Below are positions 50,682-63,900 of a DNA stretch of 64,000 nt, in pieces; within the stretch, counting starts at the first letter, position 1, and every line of letters begins with the position of its first letter. This stretch comes from Lumbricus terrestris (taxonomy: Eukaryota; Annelida; Clitellata; Crassiclitellata; Lumbricidae). The notes under the pieces were generated by a model. It saw nothing but the letters and a program-made list of their open reading frames with translations. It was not told the origin of the DNA and searched no databases. The stretch covers positions 30,586,400 through 30,650,399 of the forward strand of contig OX457041.1 of NCBI GenBank assembly GCA_949752735.1, written 5' to 3'. The translations under genes and the position numbers were made by a program.

Positions 50682-51060
50682 CATGGGCGGAGACCTAGGG
50701 GGGGGGGACAGAGGGGACGGTCCCCCCAATGAAAGTGTTGGGGGGGACGGCCCATGCATTTGTCCCCCACAATGTTTGAGCGCCAAGACTTTTTTGGCGG
50801 CGAAAATAGAAATATTTCGTCGAGATTTGGCCCGGATGACTAAAAATAAAAATAAAAAAAAGGTCATCAACTTTTTGGGCGGCGAAAATAGAAATATTTC
50901 GTCGAGATTTGGCCCGGATGACTAAAAAAAAAAAAAAGTCATCAACTTTTTTGGGCGGCGGAAACAAATTTGTTTCCAGATTTCGCCGGTCATCGGAAAT
51001 TTTTCGAAAATCTCGCGTCTTTCCGTCCCCCCCAATTCTCGGCCCAGGTCTTCGCCTATG
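50682..51060. mobile_element. hAT-type element B in the LINE (CATGGGCGGAGACC)
   Basis: Ends CATGGGCGGAGACC and GGTCTTCGCCTATG (12 of 14); flanks GATATACC (50674-50681) / GATATAGG (51061-51068), 6 of 8. The inside holds two copies of GGCGGCGAAAATAG..TTTCGTCGAGATTTGG..GGATGAC. Same family as 39153. Removal restores LINE residues ..MLDI GLPDCIF. Confidence 0.85.
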
Positions 51061-51596
51061 GATATAGGCCTACCTGACTGCATATTCAATTGGTTTGCAA
51101 CCTACCTTGATGACAGAAAACATGCAACCTGCTTTGAAGGGAAAACATCTACAATTAAGAAAATAAATGCTAGTGTCGTTCAGGGTTCTGGCGTCGGCCC
51201 GGCAAAGTTTATCACTGGCACTTCTGACCTTCATCCAGTTAACGACCAAAACCGACTATTAAAATACGCAGATGACACCTACCTACTAATTGGCTCGAAC
51301 AACATATGATCAGCCCAAAGTGAACTCCAACACATACAAACGTGGGCCACCAGCAAAAACCTGCACATCAACCCAAAAAACCCCAGGGAAATGGCTGTAG
51401 TGAGGAGATCACATGCTTCATTGGCCTCCATGTCGTCTATCACAGAAGTTAAGAGAGTCACTTCTATAAAAAATACTGGGTGTTACAATCGGTGAACGTC
51501 TTACTGTTTCGGAGCATGTTGACAATACCCTAAGCTCATGTGCCTCCTCTGTCTACGCTTTACGCGTGCTGCGTGCTCATGGCATGCCTGGACCGG

Positions 51597-52044
51597 TGAC
51601 ACGAAACGGAGTATCCCCCTGAAAGCTATCCGGGGGATGAATTAATCTATCCCCCCGGATGGAATTAACCGGTCTATGCTATCCGGGTGGATAAACAATT
51701 CTATCCCCTTTTTGAAAAATGCGCATAATAAATTTTTTTATTCTGTAATCCAAATTTTAAGTGACTCTAATTGTTTTAAGTGTCCTAAGCAATGCTCAGA
51801 TAAAGGCAACTCGAATTTATTTAGTGACTCTGACTGTTCTTAAGTGTTTTAAACTGTTTTAAGTGCTCTAAAACAGGGCAGAACAAATTAATTATCTAGT
51901 AGGAATATACATACCTGTTAGTGTCATTGTTCAAAACAAATCAGATGAAAAAATTTGCCAAAAAAACACGCGGAAGCGGTTTTTTCGACTTTTTTTTAAT
52001 TTTGGGGGGATACAATTAATACGGGGGATACTCTATTTCGTGAC
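51597..52044. mobile_element. TIR element C in the LINE, 448 bp
   Basis: Inverted ends containing ACGAAACGGAGTATCCCCC on the left and GGGGGATACTCTATTTCGTG on the right. The flanking duplication is ACCGG or CCGG (51592-51596, 52045-52049), shorter than for the hAT elements, so the superfamily differs or is ambiguous. Removal restores LINE residues HGMPGPALHV. Confidence 0.85.
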
Positions 52045-52115
52045 ACCGGCATTGCATGTCATCACTCGAGCGACTATAGTAGCGCGTCTGCTGTACGCCT
52101 CTCCAGCCTGGTGGG

Positions 52116-52942
52116 CAGTGATGCCACAGCTGGGTTTTTCCACTAGATCTGGGTTTTTTCACCTTCGGCTGGGTTTCTGGTTTTTTTTGACAAGATCTGG
52201 GTTTATTTTGGTGAGTTGACATTTTGTACTTACATCACATGAATATTCTGTGAAATTCAATGTAAAATGGTTGTGATACATAATTTTTTCCACTAGTTTT
52301 AATTTTAAACTCCACAATCAAGATCTCATGTTGTAAATTCACAAATAATTTGTAACCCGAAGAATAGTACTGTTCTGCACAGAAATAAACCATTCTGACA
52401 TTTCAAAATAGGTCAGGTCACTCGTCTCTTTCTTTGTAAAGCCGTATCACATCTATAACATACATATACAGTTATACACTGTAGGTGTAGGTAAGTGGTA
52501 TAATATCCAAGTTGTTGCAGAGTATTAATGTTCTTGGTGATTAAAACGTTGGATTGTTGGTGTATTAAGGAAATTTGGTTGGAAACCTCGGACAACTTTA
52601 AAACTTTGTAAACTTAGGCCACGTGTGTTATGTGCTTACGATTCTGGTAGACTCGACCCGGCCGCTGCGCATGCGCACAAGAATATATCGATTAAGCTTA
52701 TTGTCAGTACCGTATGGATTCCAAGTCTCTGACAACTTTGACAATTGATATTTTAAAGTTGTAATTACATTTTATTCGACTCTTTTGACGAACATTTTGT
52801 TAATCCTCATGCGAACAAGCGAGAAACCAACTTGATTTGAACAAAGGGGGTCTAAAATAACTTATATGAATAGTCTGGGTTTTTCTGGGTTTTTTTCGAA
52901 AGGAAATCTGGGTTTATTTCAGAAACCTCAGTGGTAACACTG
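52116..52942. mobile_element. hAT-type element D in the LINE, 827 bp
   Basis: Ends CAGTGATGCCAC and GTGGTAACACTG (10 of 12); perfect 8-bp duplication CTGGTGGG at 52108-52115 and 52943-52950. Repeated CTGGGTTTTT and AGATCTGGGTTTATTTT words near both ends. Removal restores LINE residues PAWWGLLSA. A relative lies at 47935, and an isolated right end at 53335-53415. Confidence 0.92.
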
Positions 52943-53335
52943 CTGGTGGGGACTGCTGAGCGCGGGAGAGGTCGACCGCATCGAAAGGTTCTTGGGACGC
53001 GTCAGACGAGCTGGATTCCTCCCCTTAGACTCCCCTAAAGCAGACATTATGGCTGAGACTGCTGATGCTGCCCTCTCGATCAAAGCTATAATTAAAGACA
53101 AAGATCATGTTTTACATAAATTTTTCTCTTATAGACGTCCTGACAAATACAATCTGCGTCCTATAGGCCGCATCCATTCGAACTTACCAATAAAAACAAT
53201 CAAAATTTCATAACACGGATGCTGTATAAAAACGTTTACTAGACTTTATTTGCTGCTCCTCTGTGCTTGTTAACTGTCGCGTTATGTCGACTGGTTTTTC
53301 AATAAAACGAATATTATTATTATTATACAAAGGAG

Positions 53336-53420
53336 GTCTAAGAACGCTTATATAAATAGTCTGGGGTTTTCTGCTTTTTTAAAAAGGAAATCTGGGTTTA
53401 TTTCAGGAACCCCACTACAT
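53336..53420. mobile_element. Right-end fragment of the element-D family
   Basis: CAAAGGAGGTCTAAGAACGC..ATAAATAGTCTGGGG..GGGTTTATTTCAGGAACC matches 52842-52930; it ends without the terminal repeat. Confidence 0.6.
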
Positions 53421-54261
53421 AGCCGGATAATACAAGTTTTCACGAGTTTCCATTCCGCTGTAGGCTAAAGAGATTGTTTGTGGTGACACTTACAAATTCA
53501 CATTTCTCAACACAAAGTGCAAGTATGTTGACAAAAATTTGCTGAAAGTTTTTGTTATTTTCTTCTTACATTGCATGTATGCCCATGATGCCACGCCCAT
53601 TAATATAACGCTTGTTTCGGAACACATGCGTTTACAGCTGGCAACGTTGGTGGTTGGTGCCAACATAACGTATCTATAGTATAACGGACTTTGACTTTAT
53701 ATGTTCGCTCGTTCTGGCTATAATATAATTATTATGTGCAACCTTGCGTAACAGCTGGATACAACTCGTGCCAGTCCCAAGCCTGGATAAAGGAGGAGGG
53801 CGACACTAATTATCTTTGAAATGGCAGCGTCGTTAAACAACAACAAGCCAAGCGCTGGATAAAAGTGCCACTTGTAAATAAAAATTTGCTGGATAAAAGT
53901 GCTGAGAATAAAGCTTGACAGCTGTGCGCTAATACGCGACTATTGTGCGGTCCGAAAACTGAATCCTGAAACGAATTTCACAAAAACTAATGATTTTTGG
54001 GCTAAGCTGTGTTGTTAGCAACACTTAATGTGTCCATGATGCCATGCATTCAATTTAGCTCTGAATAGTTTGGGGTGGGATTCTATTATAAAACTGTTTT
54101 CGGGACACTGACTTATATGCATTCAGTTGCATATATTCAGCATTTCCGGGGATTCAGGTTGAACCCTAAAATCTGTGATAGTAATGTAAATGACGTAATT
54201 GTATCAGGGTCACAATAGAATTCTACCAGTTTGCATGTAATCGATGGAGGATAAGTAAGCA
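53421..54261. other. Spacer, no gene recognised
   Basis: Contains at 53755-53835 a reverse-complement relative of 30790-30850 (GCCAGTCCCAAGCCTGGATA..GGAGGAGGG), a dispersed repeat of unknown class. Nothing coding. Confidence 0.35.
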
Positions 54262-54620
54262 TCAGGGCTGTACTCTAGGGTATCCACGGGTATACAGCGT
54301 ATAGTCGCCTCTGGAAAAAAATCGCAGCGAATACTCACCTCCAAAAACGAGGGTATGCGCGAGTATACAGTGTATATTCGCCTCACAGAGACCAATTGGG
54401 TATACTCAGGAAAAAAATCACGATTTTTGAAGAGGAAATGAAATGTGAGCATTTTACGCCGTGAAAAAGAAAAAAGAAATTTTTCGGGCGAAAATGGTGA
54501 GAAAAAGGTCGTCAAAAATTTTGATGACTAAAAAAGTCGTCGAAAATTTTTCGACTGAAGAAAGTCAAATTTCTCCGGCAGCAGCGTGTACTCGCCTAAA
54601 AAATTCAGAATATAGCCCTG
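54262..54620. mobile_element. hAT-type element, 359 bp, GTATAC-rich
   Basis: Ends CAGGGCTGTACTC and GAATATAGCCCTG; perfect 8-bp duplication GTAAGCAT at 54254-54261 and 54621-54628. Internal repeats GGGTATACAGCGTATA..CGCCTC. Relative fragment at 24345. Confidence 0.9.
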
Positions 54621-54879
54621 GTAAGCATCCAGAAACGGGCTTTTCCAGTCACTTAACTTACAGACAGCATGGCTACCCAGATTGTGAGAGAATGTGGAGC
54701 ACTACTATGTGCTACGGGTAGAACTTTCTTAAGTGAGTAGTAAATGATTCACATGGATGAGCAGTGCCAGAAGGAATGAATACTGAATTAAATTTAGATA
54801 AACATGTATTTTAGAGTCCTAATTTTATTTTAGAGTCCTAATTTATTCGCCACTGCATGGGTTTCAGCATTGGTCGAAT

Positions 54880-55165
54880 GCAAGTTGGTTTGACGAAAAG
54901 CATTCTTGCCAAATAGAAGTAGGATTGATGCAAATAATTTTTACTGAAATAGAAGTGGAATTTATTAAATCAATCTTGCTGTAATCGAAGCTGCATTGAT
55001 GAACAATAATTTTTAGTAAATAGAAGTTGTATTGATGAAAAATAATTGCTGCCTAAATGGAAGTTGGATTGATGAAGCAAATTCTTGCTTAAGCAGAAGC
55101 TGGATTGATGATAATTATTCCTGCCAAAACTAGAAGTTGGATTGATTAAAATTAATTGCAACAAG
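54880..55165 (+). repeat. Degenerate tandem repeat, about 50-bp unit
   Basis: Six or so units with GAAGTTGGATTGATGAA and AATAATT..TTGCC. It is the reverse complement of the repeat at 24885-25720. Confidence 0.75.
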
Positions 55166-55927
55166 TGCATTATTTACGATGATGAAATGCATGTTTACCT
55201 AAAGTTATATTTAAAAGACACTTGTAAGCCTAAGTCATAGACACTACTAAGTCATAATTTCTGTCCATGGTAAAAATGCATTTCATGAGAATTTTTGTTT
55301 CACGAACATTCTTATATGTAAATTGACTGATTTATTATATTTTTAAGCTGCACACATGAAAATATTTTGGATTACTTCATGTTACTACATGCTTTCTTAA
55401 TTTATTGATAACAAAAGACATATTTAAAAAACTTTCATTCATTCCAAGAATTTATTCATCACCTCTTTTATTACGTTAATTACTTAAATTGTTTGCTTGT
55501 GATAGTTCTTCAATAGCACACTTACCATCCACAATTTGGAATTGCTAAATTCTGTACAAATAGGGTGACTGGAATGGCAGTTTCTAGAATTACCCCCAAA
55601 AAGTTCCCTTTGTGGTATTCACTTTTGTTTATTGTGTTCGAATCCTGTTATGCTGTTGGGTTCTGCACTCATTATACACATTATACAGGTCATTTTAGCG
55701 TAGGTTAATACATAGGTATGTGTTTAGACTTTATGAAATAGGTGCAAATTGCTTGTTCAATTCGAAATGCATGTTATTTGATTGGTTAACTTAAAGGTGT
55801 GTTACTATGATTATTAAACTTTTGCTGCTGGTTTAATTGACAGTTTTTGGTTCTGTTATGTTTTAGGCCCGAATTCATTTTAAGCTACAGGTCATTGCGT
55901 TTAGTTTTCGGGAAATTGGTTTACGAA
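55166..55927. other. SFXN2 5' flank
   Basis: AT-rich; no repeat or gene recognised. A non-coding first exon may exist upstream, since ..CTACAG at about 55890 could be an acceptor just before the ATG. Not decidable here. Confidence 0.35.
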
Positions 55928-57897
55928 ATGACTGAGACGCCAAGGTTGCCTGATGGACGGCTGAATTTGGATGAACCAAAGTGGGACCAAGCGACATTTT
56001 TGGGCCGACTGAAACATTTTGCCTGGGTTACTGACTACAGATCAGCAATTGTAACAAATGAAAGACTCTTTGAGGCCAAGGAACTTCTTCAGAAATACAG
56101 GTTGCTCAGGTTTTGATTTATCCATAGTTTTAGAGCTTTAATACTGCTTAAATGAAGAGATGTTACAGTCTGATTGTCCTTATAATTATTAATTTCAGTG
56201 AGCACTGAAAAAGTATTTTGATCTAACTATATATCATGATGTCTTTGTTTAATTTCCTGAGATTTGTATACATGCGATTTCTTTGTCCATCAGTCAAGAT
56301 GCCACACATTGCACACAAAGAAAAAACTCTTTCCACAGAGACCTGTGAGGCTGCAGCGGACAAAAGAATCTTGACAATGGGTGCTATTTTGCTGTATGAA
56401 CTTTGTCTTTCCTTCCAAAAAATGAGTATTTCTAGTATTATTTTCCTTTATGTTTGCCAATTAGGGATCGTGCTGAATTGGTAGACAGTCTTGGTTGTTG
56501 CAGCAGGACTACTGTGATGTTGTTGCTTGTTACCTTAGTTTCATGCTGAGATATCTTAATTCTTTCAGTGCATCTGAGACTGCTTTCTGGAAATTACTGT
56601 CCAACTGCACATGGATTAGCAACATATGCTGCATATCCATATTAACTCACAATGTGGGTCTACATCTTTGCATTTGTTAGATTATGATGACGAAGGATAG
56701 TAGGCTATGTTACATTGAGATTGTGTGTGCAGCATCTTCATCTCAACCGGAGTTTTCCAGTGGATTATGTATATTTTTATCATCAGTGATTTTATAAGTC
56801 CTTCATTTCAAGTTAAGCGTCACAAGAATGGAAATGATTTTAGTTCTGAAAATACTTCTGAATTTCATTCATAATTTGAGTTCAGCAAATGATTCATAAT
56901 TTATTTCCTAATTTCATTTTGAAGCTAAAACTTTTTTACTTTTAATTCTAGTTTCGTTAGAGAAATTGTTTATTTCCACTTCTAACTTTAGTTTTCCTTA
57001 GTGGGACAGTGGGACTATCATTGCCCATTGGATTGCAATATTGACCGTGATTTCACTTTAGTGATGATCCATTGACGTCTGATGCACTACAATAATGGTG
57101 CTGTCAAAATCACTAGATTAGGTGAGGATGCTTAAACAGTAAAGCCTTGGACCAAATGACTTACATCATCTTTCGAACCAGGAGATCAATGGTAGAGAAA
57201 GATTTTGTAGAGTCTTGAGCAAGTTGTCAATTGCGGATACAATATCTACCGCACACAACGTCCAACTGATTGCTGTTCTGTACGTAAGAATATCTGGAGT
57301 AGTTTGGCAGATCTGCAGATGACGTTTCATCATCCAACATTTCATCATCTAATGTTTCATCATCTATACTGCAGAAACGCTGACCTGCTGTCATCTATCA
57401 ACTCTTGTTGGGAATGTGTTGGATGGGCTGAGTGTGTTTGCGCAAGCCTGCCACTGGTGACTTTTCTAGTCTCATAACCCTTGTTTACCAGCTGACAAAT
57501 ACTATCTTCAAAGTGGCAGTTACATCATGAGACTAGCGTGGACATATTTTTCTTTTCTTCTTTGTACTAGTGCATTGTGTCAGCTTAATCTTTCGATAAA
57601 CGAATCGTCGAATATAGTTATAATAATAATAGTAATAATAATAATAAAATAATAATTTCTCTCTGAGTTGGGACGTCGCATTTCAGCAGTCTCTGTAGAT
57701 CACCGTGAATCAAAATTCCTGTTCCAACGTCTTTCCGTCTGTGTTGCGCATCACAATGCCATTGCATTCAGAGGCACATTTCAGGATGGTTGTGAAACCT
57801 GGGACGGGGCGTAATTTCTTGAAGATTAATTTTTTATTCATAAAATAATTTTTTTAAATCCTGAGGGATCATTTACACCTTGAGTACAAAAATAATG

Positions 57898-57939
<42 letters not shown>

Positions 57940-60900
57940 TGATGATATCCATGGCATTCCTCAAAAAAATAAAATAATATTAACTCTTTCCCTGGGAAAT
58001 GAAGTATCGCGGAACAATTTAATGTATAAAAATAATAATAGCAATAATAATAATTATGTGTGGGCTTTCAGTGGCCAATAACATCTATAGGCATAATTTC
58101 AATGAGAAAAACCTGTGAATATTGCAGAAATTATGACCATTCATTGCCATCTCCCAATGAATGAAGAGGAAGATTTTTTATTTGTTTATGTTAAACCCCT
58201 TAACAGCTGCATAGTATGAAAAGGTTAATTCATGACAACCAGCTGTTAGATATGTACAATGTTCACATTGTACAAAGCATCTCACAGTGACAAAGCACAA
58301 ATTTTATACTAGCATTATCTGCACACTTCTTGACAGAAACAACCTATACAAAGTTTCTTGTAGCATTTCATATTTTTTCAATTTAAAAGTTCTGGTCTAG
58401 TATCCAAGTGAAAACATTTTGGGTTTGAAATTTTTTCACTGCACTTTCTAGCTAGTGCAAAACAAACAGACTACATTTTAAAATAAATGTCTGTGTCTGT
58501 GTTTGTTGACTAGGTTCATTTTGCGTATTTCTACACAGGTTGCATGAAGAGCGTCCAGGAACAACTGAGGCGCAGGTATGGTACGCCAAGAAGCTGAAGG
58601 AGTCTGCCTTTCATCCAGACTCTGGAGAACTTCAGAATGTCATCGGTCGTATGTCTTTCCAGGTTCCTGGTGGAATGATACTAACTGCTGGAATGCTTCA
58701 GTTTTATCGGTAGTGTCAACTTCAATGGCATTTTCCACTTGTTCTGCTCAAACTAGTTCTGTTTTGTTTCAATTCTCTTTACAGAGACCACGATGTAAAT
58801 GCGTTCACCATTTTAACAATGGCCCACCCTTTTTTGCATTATATCTGACTACCGGTACATATTTTACTTCAAATGAAAATCCTCATTTTTGGCTCATTGT
58901 TGGCTTCACATTTAAACACTGATCTTAAAGTTCCCATATGGAAATGAGTTTTCAGAGCTGTTTATTCTTTTATTCTATCACAACTTCTCATTTCAAGAAA
59001 CATTGCGCAGGCAGCTTCGGAAGCCTAATAGTGTCAAAGTGGTTCATGGTGAGACTTTTTGCTGCACGAAGACTGGGAAGTGGTTGACTTTTTGCTTCAA
59101 TATGAATGTTGTTATCTACTTTTCAAAGCTATTTTCTGCTGTCGCAGCAATTTTTGTTTTTGACATCATTTAAAAACTAATGTCATTTGTATGGTATAAT
59201 TTGTCATGCTGATTTGATCTTTGTAGAACAAATACCGCTGTTGTGTTTTGGCAGTGGTTGAACCAGTCATTTAACGCCCTTGTTAACTACACGAATCGAA
59301 ATGCTGCATCTTCTGTAACTACCAAGTAAGATAATGTTTTAAGTTGCTTACATTGCTGTTCTTCATCTGTAGAAGACATTCCATGAACCTTTAACATGTT
59401 TATATTACAATTACCATATATATCTTTAGAGCTATATAGCCATTAGGTCCATTTATTATTGACTGTGCAGTTTCTCGTGTAAATTCAAAAGAAAGTTAAT
59501 TCATGTTTGTGCTTGTTGTTGTTATGTAACCTCAGCTTTATGAATTGTAACAGGTGTTTAAAATTTATTCTTTTTATTATGTATTTATTCAGCTGGACAT
59601 TTATATAAGTGCCTTTTTGTGAACCATTTATTTTGTAATATTCCTCACTTGTCAAAATGGCGTCATTGTTCAGTAGAATTACAAGTAGAATTGCAAGTTC
59701 TTCTGTAGTAAATTGATGTTGAAAGACGAAATGTGCTTGCCATCAGTGCCATCAGAAAAATATATCAGTAGGAGAGGAAGACAATTTTGCATTGGGAATG
59801 TTCGAGAACTTTTTGTAAACAACATCGCAAAATAGTCTTTAGCGGTGACCATACTACTCTTTTGACTTGTGACTTATTTATTTAAGATGTGAATTATAAG
59901 TGATTTTTATGAATGTTGCTGTTTTTGGTGCTTTTTGGTGTTTTTGGTACTCGGTGAGAGCCTACTAAATATCCACCTGTAAGTTCCAAAACAACCCTCC
60001 ATGGATATGTGTGTGTATGTGTGGCATATGTCAATTGCAGACAGATCACTGTGGCTTATGCCAGTGCAACTACAAGTGCCCTGGTGACGGCACTTGGCTT
60101 CAAGAGCTTCATGTCCACTGTAAGTTATTTCAACAGCTAATTGCTCATTTTTAAAGACTTGGTACAGTGCAGTAAAAATATGGTATACGAAGCACAGTAA
60201 ATGCAGCATGCCAGTCAGAAACACACTGTGACGGGCATGAGCTGCATTTGCTTCCTGTGCGTGTGTTCACTGTTCATTCATGTTTTCATTGTATAATTTC
60301 TCATTACTTGAGTGGTGATGTTCTGTCCACCAAGTCAGACTATTGTAGGCATATAGCATACAAAGTGTGAAGTCAAAACCTTTGCACTTTGTAGGCATAT
60401 AGCATACAAAGTGTGAATTTAAACCTTTGCACTTTGTAGGCATATAGCATACAAAGTGTGAAGTCAAAACCTTTGAACTTTGTAGGCATATAATGTACAA
60501 AGTGTGAAGTCAAAGCCTTTGAACTTTGTAGGCATATAATGTACAATGTGTGAAGTCAAAGTTCTTGCACATCCGTCAGCAATTTGTGTATCAGCCATCA
60601 TTTCCTATAATCAAAAGATCTTTGGACTGAGTTATAATATTCACCAGTTCAAAATGATTTTCATATGATACAATGATATTTTCATTTTATTCCGTTTATC
60701 TTAGGAGAATAATTTTACGTTGAATTGCGCTGACATCAATATCGACCAAACTTTCATTTTGTTTTAAGCGATATTCCATCATATCCATTATCGTTTTAAA
60801 TTCCTTCTCAGTGTAGCTGTTTGAGTAGCAATAATTTGCATTTGACTCCTTAATCATTCACTTAATAAGTTGTTTACTTAAATTTTACCAGCTTAGCCAC

Positions 60901-63900
60901 ATAGAGATTATAGGACATGTTTAGGCATCCTTTGTAGTCAAATTGTTTGTGTAGAGGAAGCAAGTGTTGGCTGTATAATAAGATTGAATTTATTATCGTT
61001 ATTGTTCTGAATAATCTAATTAATGAGAAACTTTAAAAATGGTTTTCTTTGTTGTGTTCTTAAATCTGTTTGTTAAATTGCCTGTAGAGTATATATAACT
61101 GTATACATTCTAGCATAAAACCAGAAGTCTGCTTGTACAGCTAATATATTCTGCATATCATGAAATTAGATTGCATGCTTGGTTCTGTTAATTGGCAGAT
61201 AAGCTATGAAATAATGTACAGCGCAATATAAACAACTAAATAAATAATGTATATTTGACAAATTCTATTGGCAGCGAGCACCGCCAATTGTGCAGCGTTT
61301 TGTTCCATTTCTTGCTGTGGCTTCTGCCAACGTGGTCAACATCCCACTTTCACGCCAAGCGTAAGTTGCACAAAATCTGTTTTTATACATTTATAAGGTA
61401 CTTTGGTGTATGCTTCGGCATGAAACTTCGATTCATTGTCCTTGAAGGGACACTATTATAGCTTGCGCCTGGCATGACCGCAGATTTGCAATTGATGCCC
61501 TCTGTGATTTGCGTTCTTGTGAATTGTTTCAATTGCATAACTGTATACTGTAACTGGTTGCCATCTGTCACCTGTTGTAGCATCCCTTCGAGCTCTTCAC
61601 TCAGAGGTGCTCCCGACTACAGCGTGGATACTGCATCAGGGTTTCACGCCGAAGCGCTGAGCAATTGCGAGTGAAGGACTTGCTTAGGGTCCGTATGCGG
61701 CGACTTGAGGTGGATTCAAACCTGCAACCCTTCGGTTGCAAGGTGACAAACATGCTCACTACACCACCGCACCCCATAATAGCTTATAATAAGCCTGCAT
61801 ATTATCAGTTATGAATGCTTGGGCTACAATGAATTTGATAAGCAGTTAATTTTGTGACAATCAGCTGCAAAAAACATGAGATGCCATTTTTTAAACTTGT
61901 AGAGAAATGTGATCACTATCTATTGATTCACTTATTAATAAACTTTTTATTTATAAATTTATGTGTTGTACATATTATGTACTGATGATTTTTGTTCTGT
62001 TCCAGTGAGCTATCTGATGGTGTTGTTCTAACCGATGATGAAAATAATCCAGTAACCAAATCAAAGGTCTGACATGTGCGAACAAAAATAGATTTCTTAT
62101 TGATTAATTCCAGTATTCTCCTTATAGTAGGTCATCTGTGTATTTAATGACAAACGAAATTCATGTCAATCTTATCAAATTGCTTTTGTGAAAATTTGAC
62201 CTGTCTATCGCTACTGCACCTGCTGCAAATTTTCTTTTATGCACTTGAGCATTTTTAAGGTGTTTCTTATGATGGACTGAATATGTTATGCCCTGGAAAT
62301 GTTTAAGTACTTGTCTTGTGGTGCTGGTTTTAACATGTTTGTTATTGAATTTGATTGTGAACAGTATGCGGCTGTCAAGGGCATATCGCTCGTCACCATC
62401 TCTCGCATTACAATGGCAGCTCCAGGAATGTGTAAGAAATTTGTCTCAAGCTATTTCTTAGGTGTTCCTGACATAATTTTGCTGTGAGATTGGTATGTGG
62501 ATCAGAGCTACACATAAATGTTGCTTATCCTCCTCACCTTCAGCTGACGTGTCTCTTGGCTTGACCTTGGGGCTTCAGAAGTAGGCTGGCACTGAGGAAG
62601 ATGAAGCTAGGAACCAAGCAGGGCCATAAGGTGGTGGTCACTGTCACAGACCAGACACCACCGTCATATTACAAGTTGCACATGTCTGTCTACACTACTG
62701 TATTTCCTTCTGAATCCGTCATCTGTTAGCATGTAAACATAACTTTCATTGCCAATTCTGCATGTGCATGAGTCTGCATTGCATATGCATTGCATTGCAT
62801 ATATGTCAGTTCAGTAGAACAGACTTTGTATGTACTCTGTCATCAGATCATCGAGTCTGGCTCTTATTCAACATAACTAGGTTTCAAATGCTGAAGTTAT
62901 TGCAATTCGGTTATTTACTATAAAATATTTTTAGATCCAAGGATTTAAAATAAATCAGCATTTCTTGTTGTCTGAGGTTGATATACTGAGTTTCTCTTTT
63001 CAAAAAATTGATAAAATTCATTAATTCTTCCCTGTTTGGTAACATTAATAACTGTGAAAGAGAATATATAAGATTAGATTACAAATTAAAGATACTACAT
63101 TAAGAATGAAAGTTAGTAATCTAGCTAGTATATACCGTTTTAAATACTGCATCTGAAATGTTCTGGTATTTTCTGTTCAATTTTCCACAGTGCTATGGAG
63201 TGGCAAGGTTAAAAAACAATTGTGTACCCCAAATGTCACTGCACTGTAAGAAATGTCTCAAATTTGAAAGTGCAAATTTAAGCAAAATACAGTATTTTCC
63301 AGTGGTAGAGCTATATGTTAAAAATGAATGACATTTCCTACTGCAGAATCAACTTCTTCTTGTGATGTGATATTTTAATGTTGTCAGATTTGTGCTAAAG
63401 TTACATTGAAAGCCACTGATGTTGAATTAGATGAAATTAGTAGATTAATGTCATATTTGTAAAATATGTTATAAATACCTTTTTTTAGTTAATTGTTTTC
63501 CACTGTAGCATGTTTGGTTTATTTTGGTTTTGCAGTAACAATGCCACTCATAATGGAGGCTTTGGAAAAGAAACCATGGTTTATGCGTTACGCTAAAATG
63601 CATCTTGCGTTTCAAACAGTTTTGGTTGGCTGCTTGTAAGTTATTGATTTTTATTATCTCAGCTTAATTAGATGTTTCTTAAATTTACTTTGTATCACAC
63701 AGTTGCTATCAAGGAAGTAGATCAATTTCTTCCGTGTTATTCTGATTTTACATTGCCGCTGCTTTCACTCATTTGTCAGTTAAAAGATGGATACATACGG
63801 TCAACACCACTTAAGTGCATATAGCCTTGGAACTGCCTTGAACTTATGTGCGATTTTCTGACTTGTGACATATGTTTCTTTTCCTCAGGGCTACTGTGCT

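Larger units (their letters stand above)
49096..53335 (+). mobile_element. LINE (I/Jockey-group-like) broken by four insertions
   Basis: Pieces in order: endonuclease end SVINTDHRAIVAYS (49100-49170); PTDPQKAWDLFYEDALDRLD (to 49343); SIYPIRVI..KDPTFITPEIK (from 49781); RT blocks ..CPTDFRPISVLPILSRVVER, KDQYAFRPTGSTTAALIAIL, VVVISMDYTKAFDSF (50360-50640); SMLDI..GLPDCIFNWFATYL, INASVVQGSGVGPAKF, the catalytic KYADDTYLL (51061-51300); WATSKNLHINP; YALRVLRAHGMPGP; ALHVITRATIVARLLYASPAWW; GLLSAGEVDRIERFLGRVRR to a stop at 53213. The 3' tail is AATAAAACGAATATTATTAT. Several frameshifts add to the insertions; dead copy. The clade is a guess from the VQGSG.GPA and YASPAWW motifs. Confidence 0.88.

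Noticed and set aside
56236..56680. Two short plus-strand frames after SFXN2 exon 1
   Set aside because: Intronic, no homology recognised, and they do not fit the splice phases.
58578..58922. 114-aa plus-strand frame
   Set aside because: Out of frame with the SFXN2 exon 58539-58709, whose correct frame matches the family.
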